From positions 248,001-312,000 of the forward strand of contig NZ_JBFMIA010000003.1 of the NCBI RefSeq assembly GCF_040801915.1: DNA of 64,000 bases, in the 5' to 3' direction. Of the stretch, positions 17,410 to 26,287 are shown piece after piece (within the stretch, counting starts at the first letter, position 1; each line of letters begins with the position of its first letter). The notes beneath the pieces are model-generated. The model searched no databases and was not told the origin of the DNA. It saw nothing but the letters and a program-made list of their open reading frames with translations. Position numbers and translations under genes: made by a program. The DNA comes from Jeotgalibacillus marinus. Lineage in GTDB: Bacteria; Bacillota; Bacilli; Bacillales; Jeotgalibacillaceae.

Positions 17410-17907
17410 ATGAATGATACACTTCCAGTTACGGGGCTTGTTCGGTTCAAGATCACACTTGATCCAGGAGTTTGGATCTTTGATGATCGTAAAGTTGATT
17501 TACATACATTTTTTGACGAAAATCGTATCGTAGTCGATGAATTAGAGGAATACACGAAAGCAGTAGCATCTCATTTTTCACGTGAAATACAAGAAGGAGC
17601 GGCTTTTCCTCCTACATTAAAGACAGAAAAGAAATTTGAGAAACAAAAAATATTAAACGGCACATTTGGAATCCTATTAAAACCATTTATCGAAAATGCC
17701 GAACCTACTCCAGATGCGACAACACTGTTAATCGAAACAAAGTCAGGACCGTATTCTTTTCCTTTAGAAGAAGCTAAAACACTTATTTTAGCCTTCTCAA
17801 AAAATGGTAGCCCATTAAACGAGGACGGACCTGTACATGTTTTATATAACGATGGTTCTAATCGTTTAGATCCCATCACTAATGTTCAAAGCTTTAAAAT
17901 CTCTTAA
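17410..17907 (+). CDS. Conserved-looking protein of unknown function
   Basis: A 165-residue soluble protein with no signal peptide or membrane segment. It opens TLPVTGLVRFKITLDPGVWIFDDRKVDL, has a charged middle (about 35-75) and ends with short strand-like segments (TTLLIETKSGPYSFPLEEAKTL, VHVLYNDGSNRLDPITNV). The look is of a beta-rich fold. I cannot name the family and see no catalytic motif. The coding call is supported by an AGGAGG 9 nt before the ATG, good codon use and a dedicated terminator shared with ylaL. Confidence 0.75.
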   Translation: MNDTLPVTGLVRFKITLDPGVWIFDDRKVDLHTFFDENRIVVDELEEYTKAVASHFSREIQEGAAFPPTLKTEKKFEKQKILNGTFGILLKPFIENAEPTPDATTLLIETKSGPYSFPLEEAKTLILAFSKNGSPLNEDGPVHVLYNDGSNRLDPITNVQSFKIS

Positions 17908-17913
17908 GTTGTT

Positions 17914-17956
17914 TAAAAACACTGATGCGAACTCACCAGCATCAGTGTTGTTTTAG
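17914..17956. terminator. Bidirectional terminator before ylaL
   Basis: Inverted repeat AACACTGATGC / GCATCAGTGTT with flanking A and T runs; it overlaps the ylaL stop codon. Confidence 0.87.
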
Positions 17957-18397
17957 TTCTGTCATCACCTGCTGATCAAGCTTTTTGGCTGCTTCCTCAT
18001 CATACGTTTTGTTGAATTTAGGCTCCGAAATAATTTTCGCACCATAAAACATGACATCTCGAACTTCTCTTATTGTTAACTTGATGATGGACAAGACAAT
18101 TGGGACATCAGAAGAAGATTGACCAATTATACTTGCAGAACCACTAATAGAATAGGATGTTTCGTTTGCAATAATATTTAAGACGATTAAGGGTTGTTTT
18201 TCAAGATTTGTTATAATTCTTGATCGGTGGTCAACTGCAAAAAGGATTGTGAACTCATCTTTCGCATGAACCCATGAAAGAGCGCTAACGTTAGGACCAC
18301 CCGTTTGGTGATCAATCGTTGATAATTGTACAAATCGTTCATATAAAAACTCTTCGTATAAGGCAGGAATTAAGCGGTCTTCTACTCGATTTGCCAT
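17942..18397 (-). CDS. ylaL: YlaL, pyridoxamine-5'-phosphate-oxidase-like FMN-binding protein
   Basis: A 151-residue split-barrel protein. The segments ERFVQLSTIDHQTGGPNVSALSWV and the strand pair FTILFAVDHRSRIITNLEKQP (about 30-75) are those of the PNPOx-like family that bind FMN or F420. The reaction is unknown. I use the ATG at 18397 rather than the GTG three codons upstream, because AGGAGG would overlap that GTG. It is divergent from ylaI, as in related genomes. Confidence 0.83.
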   Translation of the reverse strand: MANRVEDRLIPALYEEFLYERFVQLSTIDHQTGGPNVSALSWVHAKDEFTILFAVDHRSRIITNLEKQPLIVLNIIANETSYSISGSASIIGQSSSDVPIVLSIIKLTIREVRDVMFYGAKIISEPKFNKTYDEEAAKKLDQQVMTELKQH

Positions 18398-18572
18398 TCT
18401 ATTCACCCTCCTATTAGTTTATTATATCGCAAAAAAAGCACCATTACACCTACTATCCTCTATGAAACAGGACCCTTGACGCCTGACATTAAACTACACT
18501 ACATACGAATCATGTTTGCTCATGTTATACTTAGGAATATAGTAAGAGAAAAAGTCGCTAAGGAGGGTTATC

Positions 18573-18776
18573 ATGCGAGTAAAATGCTTTATTTGTGAAA
18601 AAATTGAATCGATCGAAGATTTTAGTCCATTGGCAAAAAAATTACGAAACCGACCAATTCATACGTTTCTTTGCAATGATTGCAATTCTAGAATAGAAGA
18701 CAAAACAAAAAAAAGATTAGCGACAGGTAAGTTCCAATTTTATAAAAGCTCTCGACAAATCGAAAAAGAATTTTAA
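18573..18776 (+). CDS. ylaI: YlaI, small zinc-ribbon protein (DUF2197)
   Basis: A 67-residue protein with two Cys pairs, CFIC (residues 5-8) and CNDC (33-36), set out as a zinc ribbon, plus the conserved LRNRPIHTFLC stretch and a Lys/Arg-rich tail. It matches YlaI in length and pattern. Its function is not established. AGGAGG precedes the ATG. Confidence 0.88.
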   Translation: MRVKCFICEKIESIEDFSPLAKKLRNRPIHTFLCNDCNSRIEDKTKKRLATGKFQFYKSSRQIEKEF

Positions 18777-18980
18777 TAATTGCAAAGGCTAGGGATCAAG
18801 ATAAATTTACAATTAATCTTAAGCTTTCATTTATAGCTTGTTATCTTTTTTACGATTACAGCATTCTATGTACGTACCATTGACAATAGTAGCTATAAAG
18901 AAGTTCCTGAGCTTCAAAACATAGAAGTATCCACCTTGTGGGTATCAAGTCATCTGATTTACATGTTAAAAATACAGACT

Positions 18981-19011
18981 AAAAGGGCGCGAGATCATCG
19001 CGCTCTTTTTT
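18981..19011. terminator. Terminator after ilvA (end of the leu/ilv block)
   Basis: GC-rich inverted repeat GGGCGCGA / TCGCGCTC with A and T runs on both sides. On the minus strand it spans the ilvA stop codon. Confidence 0.88.
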
Positions 19012-20083
19012 GAACGAGGATTTTAGCTCTCGCTCTTTTTTGCTTGTCTTCTTCCACAACTTTTCGACACATCTCGAGTTTCGCAACATCGAAATTCCCT
19101 CCACTCACAATAACTCCAGCATGCTTTGAAGAAGTGCCGATCCGTTTGTTCAATATTGCCGCAACGCCTGCTGCTCCAGCTCCTTCAACAAGCATTTTCT
19201 CTCTCTCAAGCATGAATAGAAGGGCATTCGCAATTTCTGCTTCCGATACGGTTACCATATCATCAACATAAGACCTGATAATAGATAAAGTTAATTCACC
19301 CGGTTTTTTTACTTTAATTCCCTCAGCCATGGTTGGCATAAAAGGAACAAGTTTCAAATCATGACCAAAAAACGCGGATGCAATAGCCGATGCTGCACTT
19401 GCCTGAACACCAATCACACGAATATCTGGTCGAATTGATTTAACTCCAAGTGCTGTACCTGCAAGAAGTCCACCCCCGCCTGCTGGTACGACGATCGTAT
19501 CCAATAGCGGGCATTGCTGCATCATTTCAAGCGCTACTGTCGCTTGCCCTTCTATGACCGTCAAATCATCAAAAGGATGAATAAAAGTTTTCCCTGTTTG
19601 ACTCTGTTGTTCACAAGCAGCCTCGAAAGTCTCGTCGAACGTTTGACCAACAAGTTCAACAACTGCTCCATAATCTCTTGTAGCAGCCACTTTAGTTGAC
19701 GGTGTGCATTCAGGCATAAAGACAGTTGCATGAACTCCTCTTTCCATTCCAGCTAACGCAACACCTTGTGCATGATTTCCAGCAGATGCTGCAATAATTC
19801 CTTTTTTGCATTCAAGGTCTGTCAATTGAGCAATTTTATTATATGCACCACGTATTTTAAATGACCCAGTGCGTTGTAAGTTTTCAAGTTTTAAGAGAAC
19901 ATTTTTATCGGCTCTTTCGTTGAGTGTTGATGAAGTTTTACATGGTGTACGGTGAACAATACCACTTAAACGTTCTGCTGCTTTAAATAAGCTCGCTGTG
20001 TCATAGGAATTCCCAAGTTGATCATCCTCTCGTAGTCGTATTCGAACTTTTTTGTTTTTGTTCATATCGACCAATATAGTCAT
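18995..20083 (-). CDS. ilvA: Threonine dehydratase, catalytic domain only (IlvA/TdcB type)
   Basis: A PLP enzyme converting threonine to 2-oxobutyrate, the first step of isoleucine synthesis. The PLP lysine lies in GSFKIRGAYNKI (about residue 75), and the phosphate-binding Gly loop is PAGGGGLLAG. The domain ends around residue 345, so it lacks the C-terminal ACT-like regulatory domain of the roughly 420-residue biosynthetic enzymes and resembles the short form. Its place as last gene of the ilv-leu block argues for a biosynthetic role. The start is uncertain: the in-frame ATGs at 20083 and 20065 overlap leuD by 62 or 44 nt and have poor ribosome-binding sites. Confidence 0.85.
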   Translation of the reverse strand: MTILVDMNKNKKVRIRLREDDQLGNSYDTASLFKAAERLSGIVHRTPCKTSSTLNERADKNVLLKLENLQRTGSFKIRGAYNKIAQLTDLECKKGIIAASAGNHAQGVALAGMERGVHATVFMPECTPSTKVAATRDYGAVVELVGQTFDETFEAACEQQSQTGKTFIHPFDDLTVIEGQATVALEMMQQCPLLDTIVVPAGGGGLLAGTALGVKSIRPDIRVIGVQASAASAIASAFFGHDLKLVPFMPTMAEGIKVKKPGELTLSIIRSYVDDMVTVSEAEIANALLFMLEREKMLVEGAGAAGVAAILNKRIGTSSKHAGVIVSGGNFDVAKLEMCRKVVEEDKQKRARAKILVQKRAR

Positions 20084-20630
20084 CGTATTGAAAGGTTAAA
20101 GCAATTTCATCCCATCCGTTCAATAGCATTTCCTTCCAATATCGATCGATGTCAAACGAATAAAGATGACCGTTCTGATCAGTAATTTGTTGCTCTTCCA
20201 AATTAATTTCAATAGAAAATCGTTTGTCTTTACTATTTTTCAAAAAATATTCCACTTTATCTTCCTCTAAACAAATCGGTAGAATACCATTTTTTACACA
20301 GTTATTGTAAAAGATATCCGCAAAGCTAGGTGCAATAACTACTTTAAATCCATAATCCAACAAAGCCCATGGTGCATGTTCTCGTGATGAACCGCAACCA
20401 AAATTATGATTGGCAACTAAGATGGAAGAGCCATCATACAGAGGATTATTTAAAACAAAGGAGTTGTTTTTCGACTCATCCTCATGAAATCGCCATCCAT
20501 AAAACAAATATTTACCAAATCCTGTTCGCTCAATTCTTTTTAAAAATTGTTTAGGAATAATTTGATCTGTGTCTACATTGACGCGATCAAGTGGTGTGAT
20601 AATACTTTGATGTTGATTAATAGCTTCCAT
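20022..20630 (-). CDS. leuD: 3-isopropylmalate dehydratase small subunit
   Basis: A 202-residue subunit that, with LeuC, isomerises 2-isopropylmalate to 3-isopropylmalate. Motifs are DRVNVDTDQIIPKQFLKR, the swivel-domain loop FGCGSSREHAPWAL and APSFADIFYNNCVKNG. An upstream in-frame ATG exists, but the ATG at 20630 is chosen: it lies 1 base after the leuC stop and 6 nt after GGAGG. The 3' end overlaps the ilvA frame. Confidence 0.93.
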   Translation of the reverse strand: MEAINQHQSIITPLDRVNVDTDQIIPKQFLKRIERTGFGKYLFYGWRFHEDESKNNSFVLNNPLYDGSSILVANHNFGCGSSREHAPWALLDYGFKVVIAPSFADIFYNNCVKNGILPICLEEDKVEYFLKNSKDKRFSIEINLEEQQITDQNGHLYSFDIDRYWKEMLLNGWDEIALTFQYDDYIGRYEQKQKSSNTTTRG

Positions 20631-20631
20631 G

Positions 20632-22053
20632 TTACCCCTCCATTCTTGCATGAACTTTCAATATAGTACGGACATCAACCAAATGACCCTCTATAGCAGC
20701 TGCAGCAGCCATCACAGGACTAACGAGATGAGTTCTAGCCCCAGCTCCTTGTCGGCCCTCAAAATTACGGTTAGAAGTTGATGCACATCGTTCCCCTGGA
20801 GGGACAATATCATCATTCATCGCAAGACACATACTACACCCAGATTCACGCCATTCAAAACCTGCTTGTTCAAAAACAACATTCAACCCTTCTTCTTCCG
20901 CTTGAGCTTTCACTGTTCGAGAACCAGGAACAACGATCGCTGTTACATTTGGGTGAACCTTCCTATGTTTTACTACTTCAGCTGCAGCACGAAGATCGCC
21001 GATGCGCGAATTTGTACACGATCCAATGAAAACATGTTGGATATCAATATCAGTTAATGGTGTACCTTCTTTTAGATCCATGTACGCTAGGGCTCGCTGA
21101 AGTTCTTCTCGGTCTGAAACATCGTCATAATCATTCGCATAAGGTACGTGAGACGAAATACCCGATCCCATTGAAGGATTTGTTCCCCACGTAACAAATG
21201 GTTCGATTTCATCCGCATGAATTTCAAGTATGCGGTCATACACTGCTCCTTCATCTGTTGAATAACCAAGCCATTTCTCAACAAGCGCGTCATATTCCTC
21301 ACCCTCCGGTACATGAGTGCGCCCTTTTAAATAACTAACCGTTTTTTCGTCAGGACTAATTAACCCCGCCCTTGCCCCAGCTTCTATTGACATATTACAA
21401 ATGGTCATCCGTTGTTCCATTGAAAATTTTTTGATTGCTTCTCCTGTATATTCAACAATATGACCTGTCCCTACATCTACACCAAACTTTGATATAATCG
21501 CTAAGATCACGTCTTTGGCTGCTACACCAAACTCTAGTTCACCAACTATTTTTATTTCCATGGTTTTTGGTTTTGATTGCCACAGTGTTTGAGTAGAAAG
21601 TACGTGCTCTACTTCACTTGTTCCAATTCCAAAAGCTAATGCCCCGAACGCACCGTGTGTGGACGTGTGACTATCTCCACATACGATGGTTTTGCCAGGC
21701 TGAGTAAGCCCAAGTTCTGGTCCGATCACATGGACAATCCCCTGATCAGGATGATCCATGTGAGCTAATGGAACGCCAAATTCTTGGCAATTGTCAGCAA
21801 GTGTCTTGATTTGTTTTTTTGACACTGGATCAGTAATATTAGTACGGTTTTTAGTTGGTACATTGTGATCCATCGTGGCAAAACTTAATTCAGGTCGTCT
21901 CACTTTACGATTATTTAACCTTAAACCCTCAAACGCTTGGGGTGACGTTACTTCATGTAGTAAATGCAGATCAATATAAAGCAAATCTGGCTTTCCTTTT
22001 TCTTCGTTTACAATATGATCGTTCCAAACCTTTTCAATAATTGTTTTAGGCAT
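20632..22053 (-). CDS. leuC: 3-isopropylmalate dehydratase large subunit
   Basis: A 473-residue aconitase-family subunit. It has GDSHTSTHGAFGALAFGIGTSEVEHV (about 133-158) and the [4Fe-4S] ligands in FIGSCTNSR (about 345-353) and ESGCSMCLAMN (about 404-414). It forms the leucine-pathway isomerase with LeuD, directly downstream. The ATG follows GGGAGGGG. Confidence 0.95.
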   Translation of the reverse strand: MPKTIIEKVWNDHIVNEEKGKPDLLYIDLHLLHEVTSPQAFEGLRLNNRKVRRPELSFATMDHNVPTKNRTNITDPVSKKQIKTLADNCQEFGVPLAHMDHPDQGIVHVIGPELGLTQPGKTIVCGDSHTSTHGAFGALAFGIGTSEVEHVLSTQTLWQSKPKTMEIKIVGELEFGVAAKDVILAIISKFGVDVGTGHIVEYTGEAIKKFSMEQRMTICNMSIEAGARAGLISPDEKTVSYLKGRTHVPEGEEYDALVEKWLGYSTDEGAVYDRILEIHADEIEPFVTWGTNPSMGSGISSHVPYANDYDDVSDREELQRALAYMDLKEGTPLTDIDIQHVFIGSCTNSRIGDLRAAAEVVKHRKVHPNVTAIVVPGSRTVKAQAEEEGLNVVFEQAGFEWRESGCSMCLAMNDDIVPPGERCASTSNRNFEGRQGAGARTHLVSPVMAAAAAIEGHLVDVRTILKVHARMEG

Positions 22054-22070
22054 AAAGACCCCTCCCTTTA

Positions 22071-23171
22071 TTACACGTAAGCTGACAAGATGTGGTCTGA
22101 AACATGCTCACGCTCTAATTCTTCCATGACTTTTTCAGTAAATTCTGTTGTAGTTAATACTCGATAACCATCTTTTTTAACATCGTTTGTACAGTAACCA
22201 TCTTTGTAAACACTATAGACTGCTTCCTCCACCGCTACAGCTTCTGTTTCCATTCCGAATGAGTATTTCAGCATCATTGCAACCGATAAAATCGCTGCTG
22301 ATGGATTGGCAATGTTTAACCCTGCAATATCAGGAGCTGATCCATGTACGGGTTCATAAAGTCCAAAACCATCAGAACGAATGCTTGCAGAAGGTAACAT
22401 TCCTAATGAACCGGTGATAACAGATGCTTCATCGCTTAAAATATCACCAAACAAATTTTCTGTAACAACCACATCGAATGAAGAAGGTTGCGTGATCAAT
22501 TTCATAGCCGCTGCATCAACTAAAATGTGTTCTAATTCAACATCTGGATATTTTACTTTTTTCTCTTCAACAACTTCTCGCCATAATTTACTGGATTCAA
22601 GAACGTTCGCTTTATCAACTGATGTAACTTTTCCTTTACGAATACGGGCCAGACCAAATGCTTTTTCTACAATCCGTTCGATTTCTTTTCTTGTATACGT
22701 TAACGTATCTACTGCGTCATTATCCGTTTTTCTTTTTGGTTCCCCAAAATAAAGGCCGCCTGTAAGTTCTCGAACAATCATCATATCGACTTGTCTAACT
22801 AAATGTTCTTTTAAGGGAGATGCTTCCACCATGCCAGGTACAGCTTTGACTGGACGTAAGTTCGCAAATAGTTCAAAATGCTTACGAATGGCAAGCAATC
22901 CTTTTTCAGGACGAAGATGAGATGGGTTTTGATCCCACTTAGGACCTCCAACCGCTCCTAACAAAATCGCATCGCATTTCTCACAAAGCTCGATTGTTTC
23001 TCTCGGAAGGGGATCACCGACTTCGTCAATCGCCACACCGCCAATCAAACCAGTCTTCACTTTAAACGTATGGTCAAATCTACGTCCAATTGATCGAAGA
23101 ACCTTTAATGCTGAATGCATAACTTCTTTTCCAATTCCGTCTCCATGCAAAACTGCAACGGTTTTCTCCAT
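22071..23171 (-). CDS. leuB: 3-isopropylmalate dehydrogenase
   Basis: A 366-residue enzyme that oxidatively decarboxylates 3-isopropylmalate to 2-oxoisocaproate with NAD. It shows GDGIGKEVM at the N-terminus, the substrate loop ELTGGLYFGEPK, the catalytic Lys/Asp region VDKANVLESSKLW, and the NAD-binding EPVHGSAPDIAGLNIANP. It is spaced 17 bp before leuC and 21 bp after leuA. Confidence 0.96.
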   Translation of the reverse strand: MEKTVAVLHGDGIGKEVMHSALKVLRSIGRRFDHTFKVKTGLIGGVAIDEVGDPLPRETIELCEKCDAILLGAVGGPKWDQNPSHLRPEKGLLAIRKHFELFANLRPVKAVPGMVEASPLKEHLVRQVDMMIVRELTGGLYFGEPKRKTDNDAVDTLTYTRKEIERIVEKAFGLARIRKGKVTSVDKANVLESSKLWREVVEEKKVKYPDVELEHILVDAAAMKLITQPSSFDVVVTENLFGDILSDEASVITGSLGMLPSASIRSDGFGLYEPVHGSAPDIAGLNIANPSAAILSVAMMLKYSFGMETEAVAVEEAVYSVYKDGYCTNDVKKDGYRVLTTTEFTEKVMEELEREHVSDHILSAYV

Positions 23172-23192
23172 TATTATTCCTCCTAGCTGATA

Positions 23193-24731
23193 TCAAACCA
23201 TTTTTGCAAATGCGCTTTGACGCTCATTAACAAGCTGTCGATTTATTGCATTTAAATAAGCTTTTGCCGATGCTTCAAGAACATCTTGGGCAACATCACG
23301 TCCAGTTGATGTTTTTCCATTAAACGTCAAATTAACAACCGCTTCACCAAGTGCATCTCGTCCTTTTCCAATTGAAGTCACACGGTAATCAAGCAAATGA
23401 ACCTTTCCTTTTACCAGTCGTTCAAGCGTATTACAAATAGCTTCTACACTACCTGATCCAGTTGAGGCATCTTGTAGAGATTCTCCATCTGGTGATGTGA
23501 CGGACACCGTTGCTGTTGGTATACTGCCATTACCATATTGAACTTGAACAGATTTAAGCTCGTATACTGGCGTATCTTCTTGAATTTGTTGGTCAGTCAA
23601 TATGATATAAAGATCATCTTCTGAAATTTCTTTTTTCTTATCTGCGAGTGTTTTAAATGCTTTAAATGCTTCATTGATTTTTTCATCATTTAGTTCGAAT
23701 CCAAGTGCAATAGCCTTATCTTTAAATGCATGTCTACCCGAGTGTTTCCCAAGCACAATACGATTAGATGTTTCTCCAATCAATTCCGGTGTAATAATTT
23801 CATAAGTGGTACGTTCTTTTAACACCCCATCTTGGTGAATGCCCGATTCATGTGCAAACGCATTTTTACCAACTACAGCTTTATTTGCTTGGATTGCCAT
23901 TCCAGTTAGCTGACTAACTAACTGACTAGTACGTTTTATTTCATTTAATTGAATATCTGTGTGAAATGGATACACATCTTTTCTTATATGAAGAGCTACA
24001 GCCAGTTCCTCTAGTGCAGCATTTCCTGCTCGTTCACCAATGCCGTTAATTGTTCCCTCTACTTGATCTGCACCATTTTCGATTGCTGCAATCGTGTTCG
24101 CTACGGCCATTCCAAGATCATTATGGCAATGAGCTGATAGTTTTACTTTGTCAATACTCTTTACATTATATTTCAAATTTTTAAACATTTCTCCATATTC
24201 TACTGGTGTTGCGTACCCTACTGTATCTGGAAGGTTGATTGTTGTCGCTCCTGCTTGAATTACTTTTTCAACGATACGAACGAGAAATTCCGGTTCCGAG
24301 CGGAATGCGTCCTCTGCCGACCATTCCACAAGTGGAAAGTACTTTCTAGCATGTCTAACGGATTCGACGGCTATATCTACCACTTGATCCGGTGTTTTTT
24401 TCAGTTTGTGCGTCATGTGAATCGGTGATGTCGCCAAAAATATGTGAAGGTGTGGTTCCGCACCATGTTTCAATGCTTCCCATGACGTATCTATATCATT
24501 TTTTACTGCTCTGGCAAGCCCAGTTACTATGGATGAACGAATGGTTTGAGCGATTTTCTTAACGGCTTCAAAATCGCCTTGTGAAGAGGCAGGAAACCCC
24601 GCTTCAATCACATTTGCTCCAAATCGTTCAAGTTGCTTGGCAATTTCAAGCTTCTCAGCAGTATTTAGGTTAATCCCAGCAGATTGTTCACCGTCACGTA
24701 GTGTTGTGTCAAAGATGTCAATCTTCTGCAC
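23193..24731 (-). CDS. leuA: 2-isopropylmalate synthase
   Basis: A 512-residue enzyme that condenses acetyl-CoA with 2-oxoisovalerate, the committed step of leucine synthesis. The N-terminal TIM barrel holds IFDTTLRDGEQSAG, HCHNDLGMAVANTIAAIENG and GNAALEELAVAL. The C-terminal LeuA dimerisation (leucine feedback) domain runs from about residue 380. The frame is open further upstream, but I place the start at GTG 24731, preceded by AAAGGAAG and overlapping the ilvC end by 14 nt, which gives the family N-terminus QKIDIFDTT. Confidence 0.95.
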   Translation of the reverse strand: MQKIDIFDTTLRDGEQSAGINLNTAEKLEIAKQLERFGANVIEAGFPASSQGDFEAVKKIAQTIRSSIVTGLARAVKNDIDTSWEALKHGAEPHLHIFLATSPIHMTHKLKKTPDQVVDIAVESVRHARKYFPLVEWSAEDAFRSEPEFLVRIVEKVIQAGATTINLPDTVGYATPVEYGEMFKNLKYNVKSIDKVKLSAHCHNDLGMAVANTIAAIENGADQVEGTINGIGERAGNAALEELAVALHIRKDVYPFHTDIQLNEIKRTSQLVSQLTGMAIQANKAVVGKNAFAHESGIHQDGVLKERTTYEIITPELIGETSNRIVLGKHSGRHAFKDKAIALGFELNDEKINEAFKAFKTLADKKKEISEDDLYIILTDQQIQEDTPVYELKSVQVQYGNGSIPTATVSVTSPDGESLQDASTGSGSVEAICNTLERLVKGKVHLLDYRVTSIGKGRDALGEAVVNLTFNGKTSTGRDVAQDVLEASAKAYLNAINRQLVNERQSAFAKMV

Positions 24732-25749
24732 TAAAAACCACTTCCTTTTGTTCTTTTTTCCCTGCTTTAACAAATGGCATCATACTGCGAAGCTCACGAC
24801 CCACTTTTTCAATCTGATGTTCTTCTTCTTGTCGCTCAATCGCACTGAATTCTGGGCGATTTAATTGATTTTCAAGCAACCAGCCTTTGGCAAATTTACC
24901 TGTTTGGATGTCTGTCAAAATATCTTTCATGCGTGCCTTCGTATCCGCATCTACAACACGTGGTCCCGATACAAAATCTCCCCATTGTGCTGTATCTGAA
25001 ATCGAATAACGCATACCTGATAATCCATCTTCATACATAAGGTCCACAATCAGTTTTAGTTCATGTAAACACTCAAAGTAAGCTAATTCAGGCTGATAAC
25101 CCGCTTCCACCAGCGTTTCAAATCCAGCTTTTACTAGGGATGTAAGCCCTCCACATAATACAGCTTGTTCACCGAATAGATCCGTTTCTGTTTCTTCTTT
25201 AAAAGTTGTTTCCAGAACACCCGCTCTCGCACTGCCGATCCCTTTTGCATAAGCAAGTGCAACCTCTTTTGCTTGACCCGATACATCTTGATAAACAGCG
25301 AACAAGGCTGGAACACCTGCACCTGATTCAAATGTACGACGTACTAAATGACCAGGACCTTTTGGTGCAACAAGGAATACATCTACATCTGATGGTGGAG
25401 AGATTTGATTAAAATGGACGTTAAACCCATGAGCAAAAACAAGTGATTTTCCTGCGCGAAGTCCTGGCTTGATTTCTTCTTCATAAACCGCTGTTTGACG
25501 CTCATCTGGTACTAGAACCATGATGATATCAGCCGCTTCAGAAGCATTACGTACCGTTTGAACTTCTAATCCGTCTTTTTCTGCTTGCTCCCATGACTTG
25601 CCTTTTCTGACACCAACAATTACGTCATGACCGAGGTCTTTTAAGTTTTGAGCGTGCGCATGACCTTGAGATCCATAACCAATTACCGCTACCTTTTTTC
25701 CTTGTAATAAAGAATCTTTGATATCCTGATTGTAGTAAACTTTAGCCAT
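24718..25749 (-). CDS. ilvC: Ketol-acid reductoisomerase
   Basis: A 343-residue class I enzyme that rearranges and reduces acetolactate and acetohydroxybutyrate with NADPH. Seen are the dinucleotide loop GYGSQGHAHAQNLKD (about 23-37), the catalytic region LVAPKGPGHLVRR and FKEETETDLFGEQAVLCGG with Mg-binding acidic residues, and SDTAQWGDF. It overlaps leuA. Confidence 0.97.
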   Translation of the reverse strand: MAKVYYNQDIKDSLLQGKKVAVIGYGSQGHAHAQNLKDLGHDVIVGVRKGKSWEQAEKDGLEVQTVRNASEAADIIMVLVPDERQTAVYEEEIKPGLRAGKSLVFAHGFNVHFNQISPPSDVDVFLVAPKGPGHLVRRTFESGAGVPALFAVYQDVSGQAKEVALAYAKGIGSARAGVLETTFKEETETDLFGEQAVLCGGLTSLVKAGFETLVEAGYQPELAYFECLHELKLIVDLMYEDGLSGMRYSISDTAQWGDFVSGPRVVDADTKARMKDILTDIQTGKFAKGWLLENQLNRPEFSAIERQEEEHQIEKVGRELRSMMPFVKAGKKEQKEVVFSAED

Positions 25750-25774
25750 TATAAATTCCTCCTATTTTTGTTTT

Positions 25775-26287
25775 TTATAAGATTGATAGTTGTTGTGATG
25801 GTGCTTTTTGATTTTCTCGTACAAAAGCTGTTGCCCCAGTACGGGTCAATTCTTTAATGCCATATGGTCGTAATAGATCGATAAATGCTTCGATTTTTTC
25901 AGGGTCCCCTGTAATTTGAACAGTGATCACATTTTTGCTCATGTCAATAACAGTTGCTCTAAATGGTTCGATGATACTATTGATCTCACTTCTGACACCT
26001 GGGGGCGATAATACTTTGATGAGAGCAAGTTCTCTCATCACGATCGCTTTATCAGTAATGTCATTCACTTTTAACACAGCAATTTGTTTTTGTAATTGCT
26101 TTAGCAGCTGCTCTAATTTCCGCTCATCTTCTACATGTACAACAAAAGTCATTTTTGAAATACCAGGTTGTTCTGTGTGGCCAACTGTAATACTTTCAAT
26201 ATTGAATTGCCGTTTCATTAAAAGACCTGTTACACGGTTGAGCACACCGCTTTGATTGATAACGGTGGTGGTAATCACTCGTTTCAT
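25775..26287 (-). CDS. ilvH: Acetolactate synthase small (regulatory) subunit
   Basis: A 170-residue protein with an N-terminal ACT domain (about 2-76, TTVINQSGVLNRVTGLLMKR) and a C-terminal ACT-like domain. It binds valine and activates and feedback-inhibits IlvB. Its ATG overlaps the ilvB stop by four bases (ATGA), indicating coupled translation. Confidence 0.95.
   Translation of the reverse strand: MKRVITTTVINQSGVLNRVTGLLMKRQFNIESITVGHTEQPGISKMTFVVHVEDERKLEQLLKQLQKQIAVLKVNDITDKAIVMRELALIKVLSPPGVRSEINSIIEPFRATVIDMSKNVITVQITGDPEKIEAFIDLLRPYGIKELTRTGATAFVRENQKAPSQQLSIL

Noticed and set aside
18777..18994. Possible decayed small membrane protein gene after ylaI (frame reading LVIFFTITAFYVRTID)
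   Set aside because: No start codon or ribosome-binding site; the hydrophobic run is short and AT-rich sequence easily gives such frames. Not like YlaJ.
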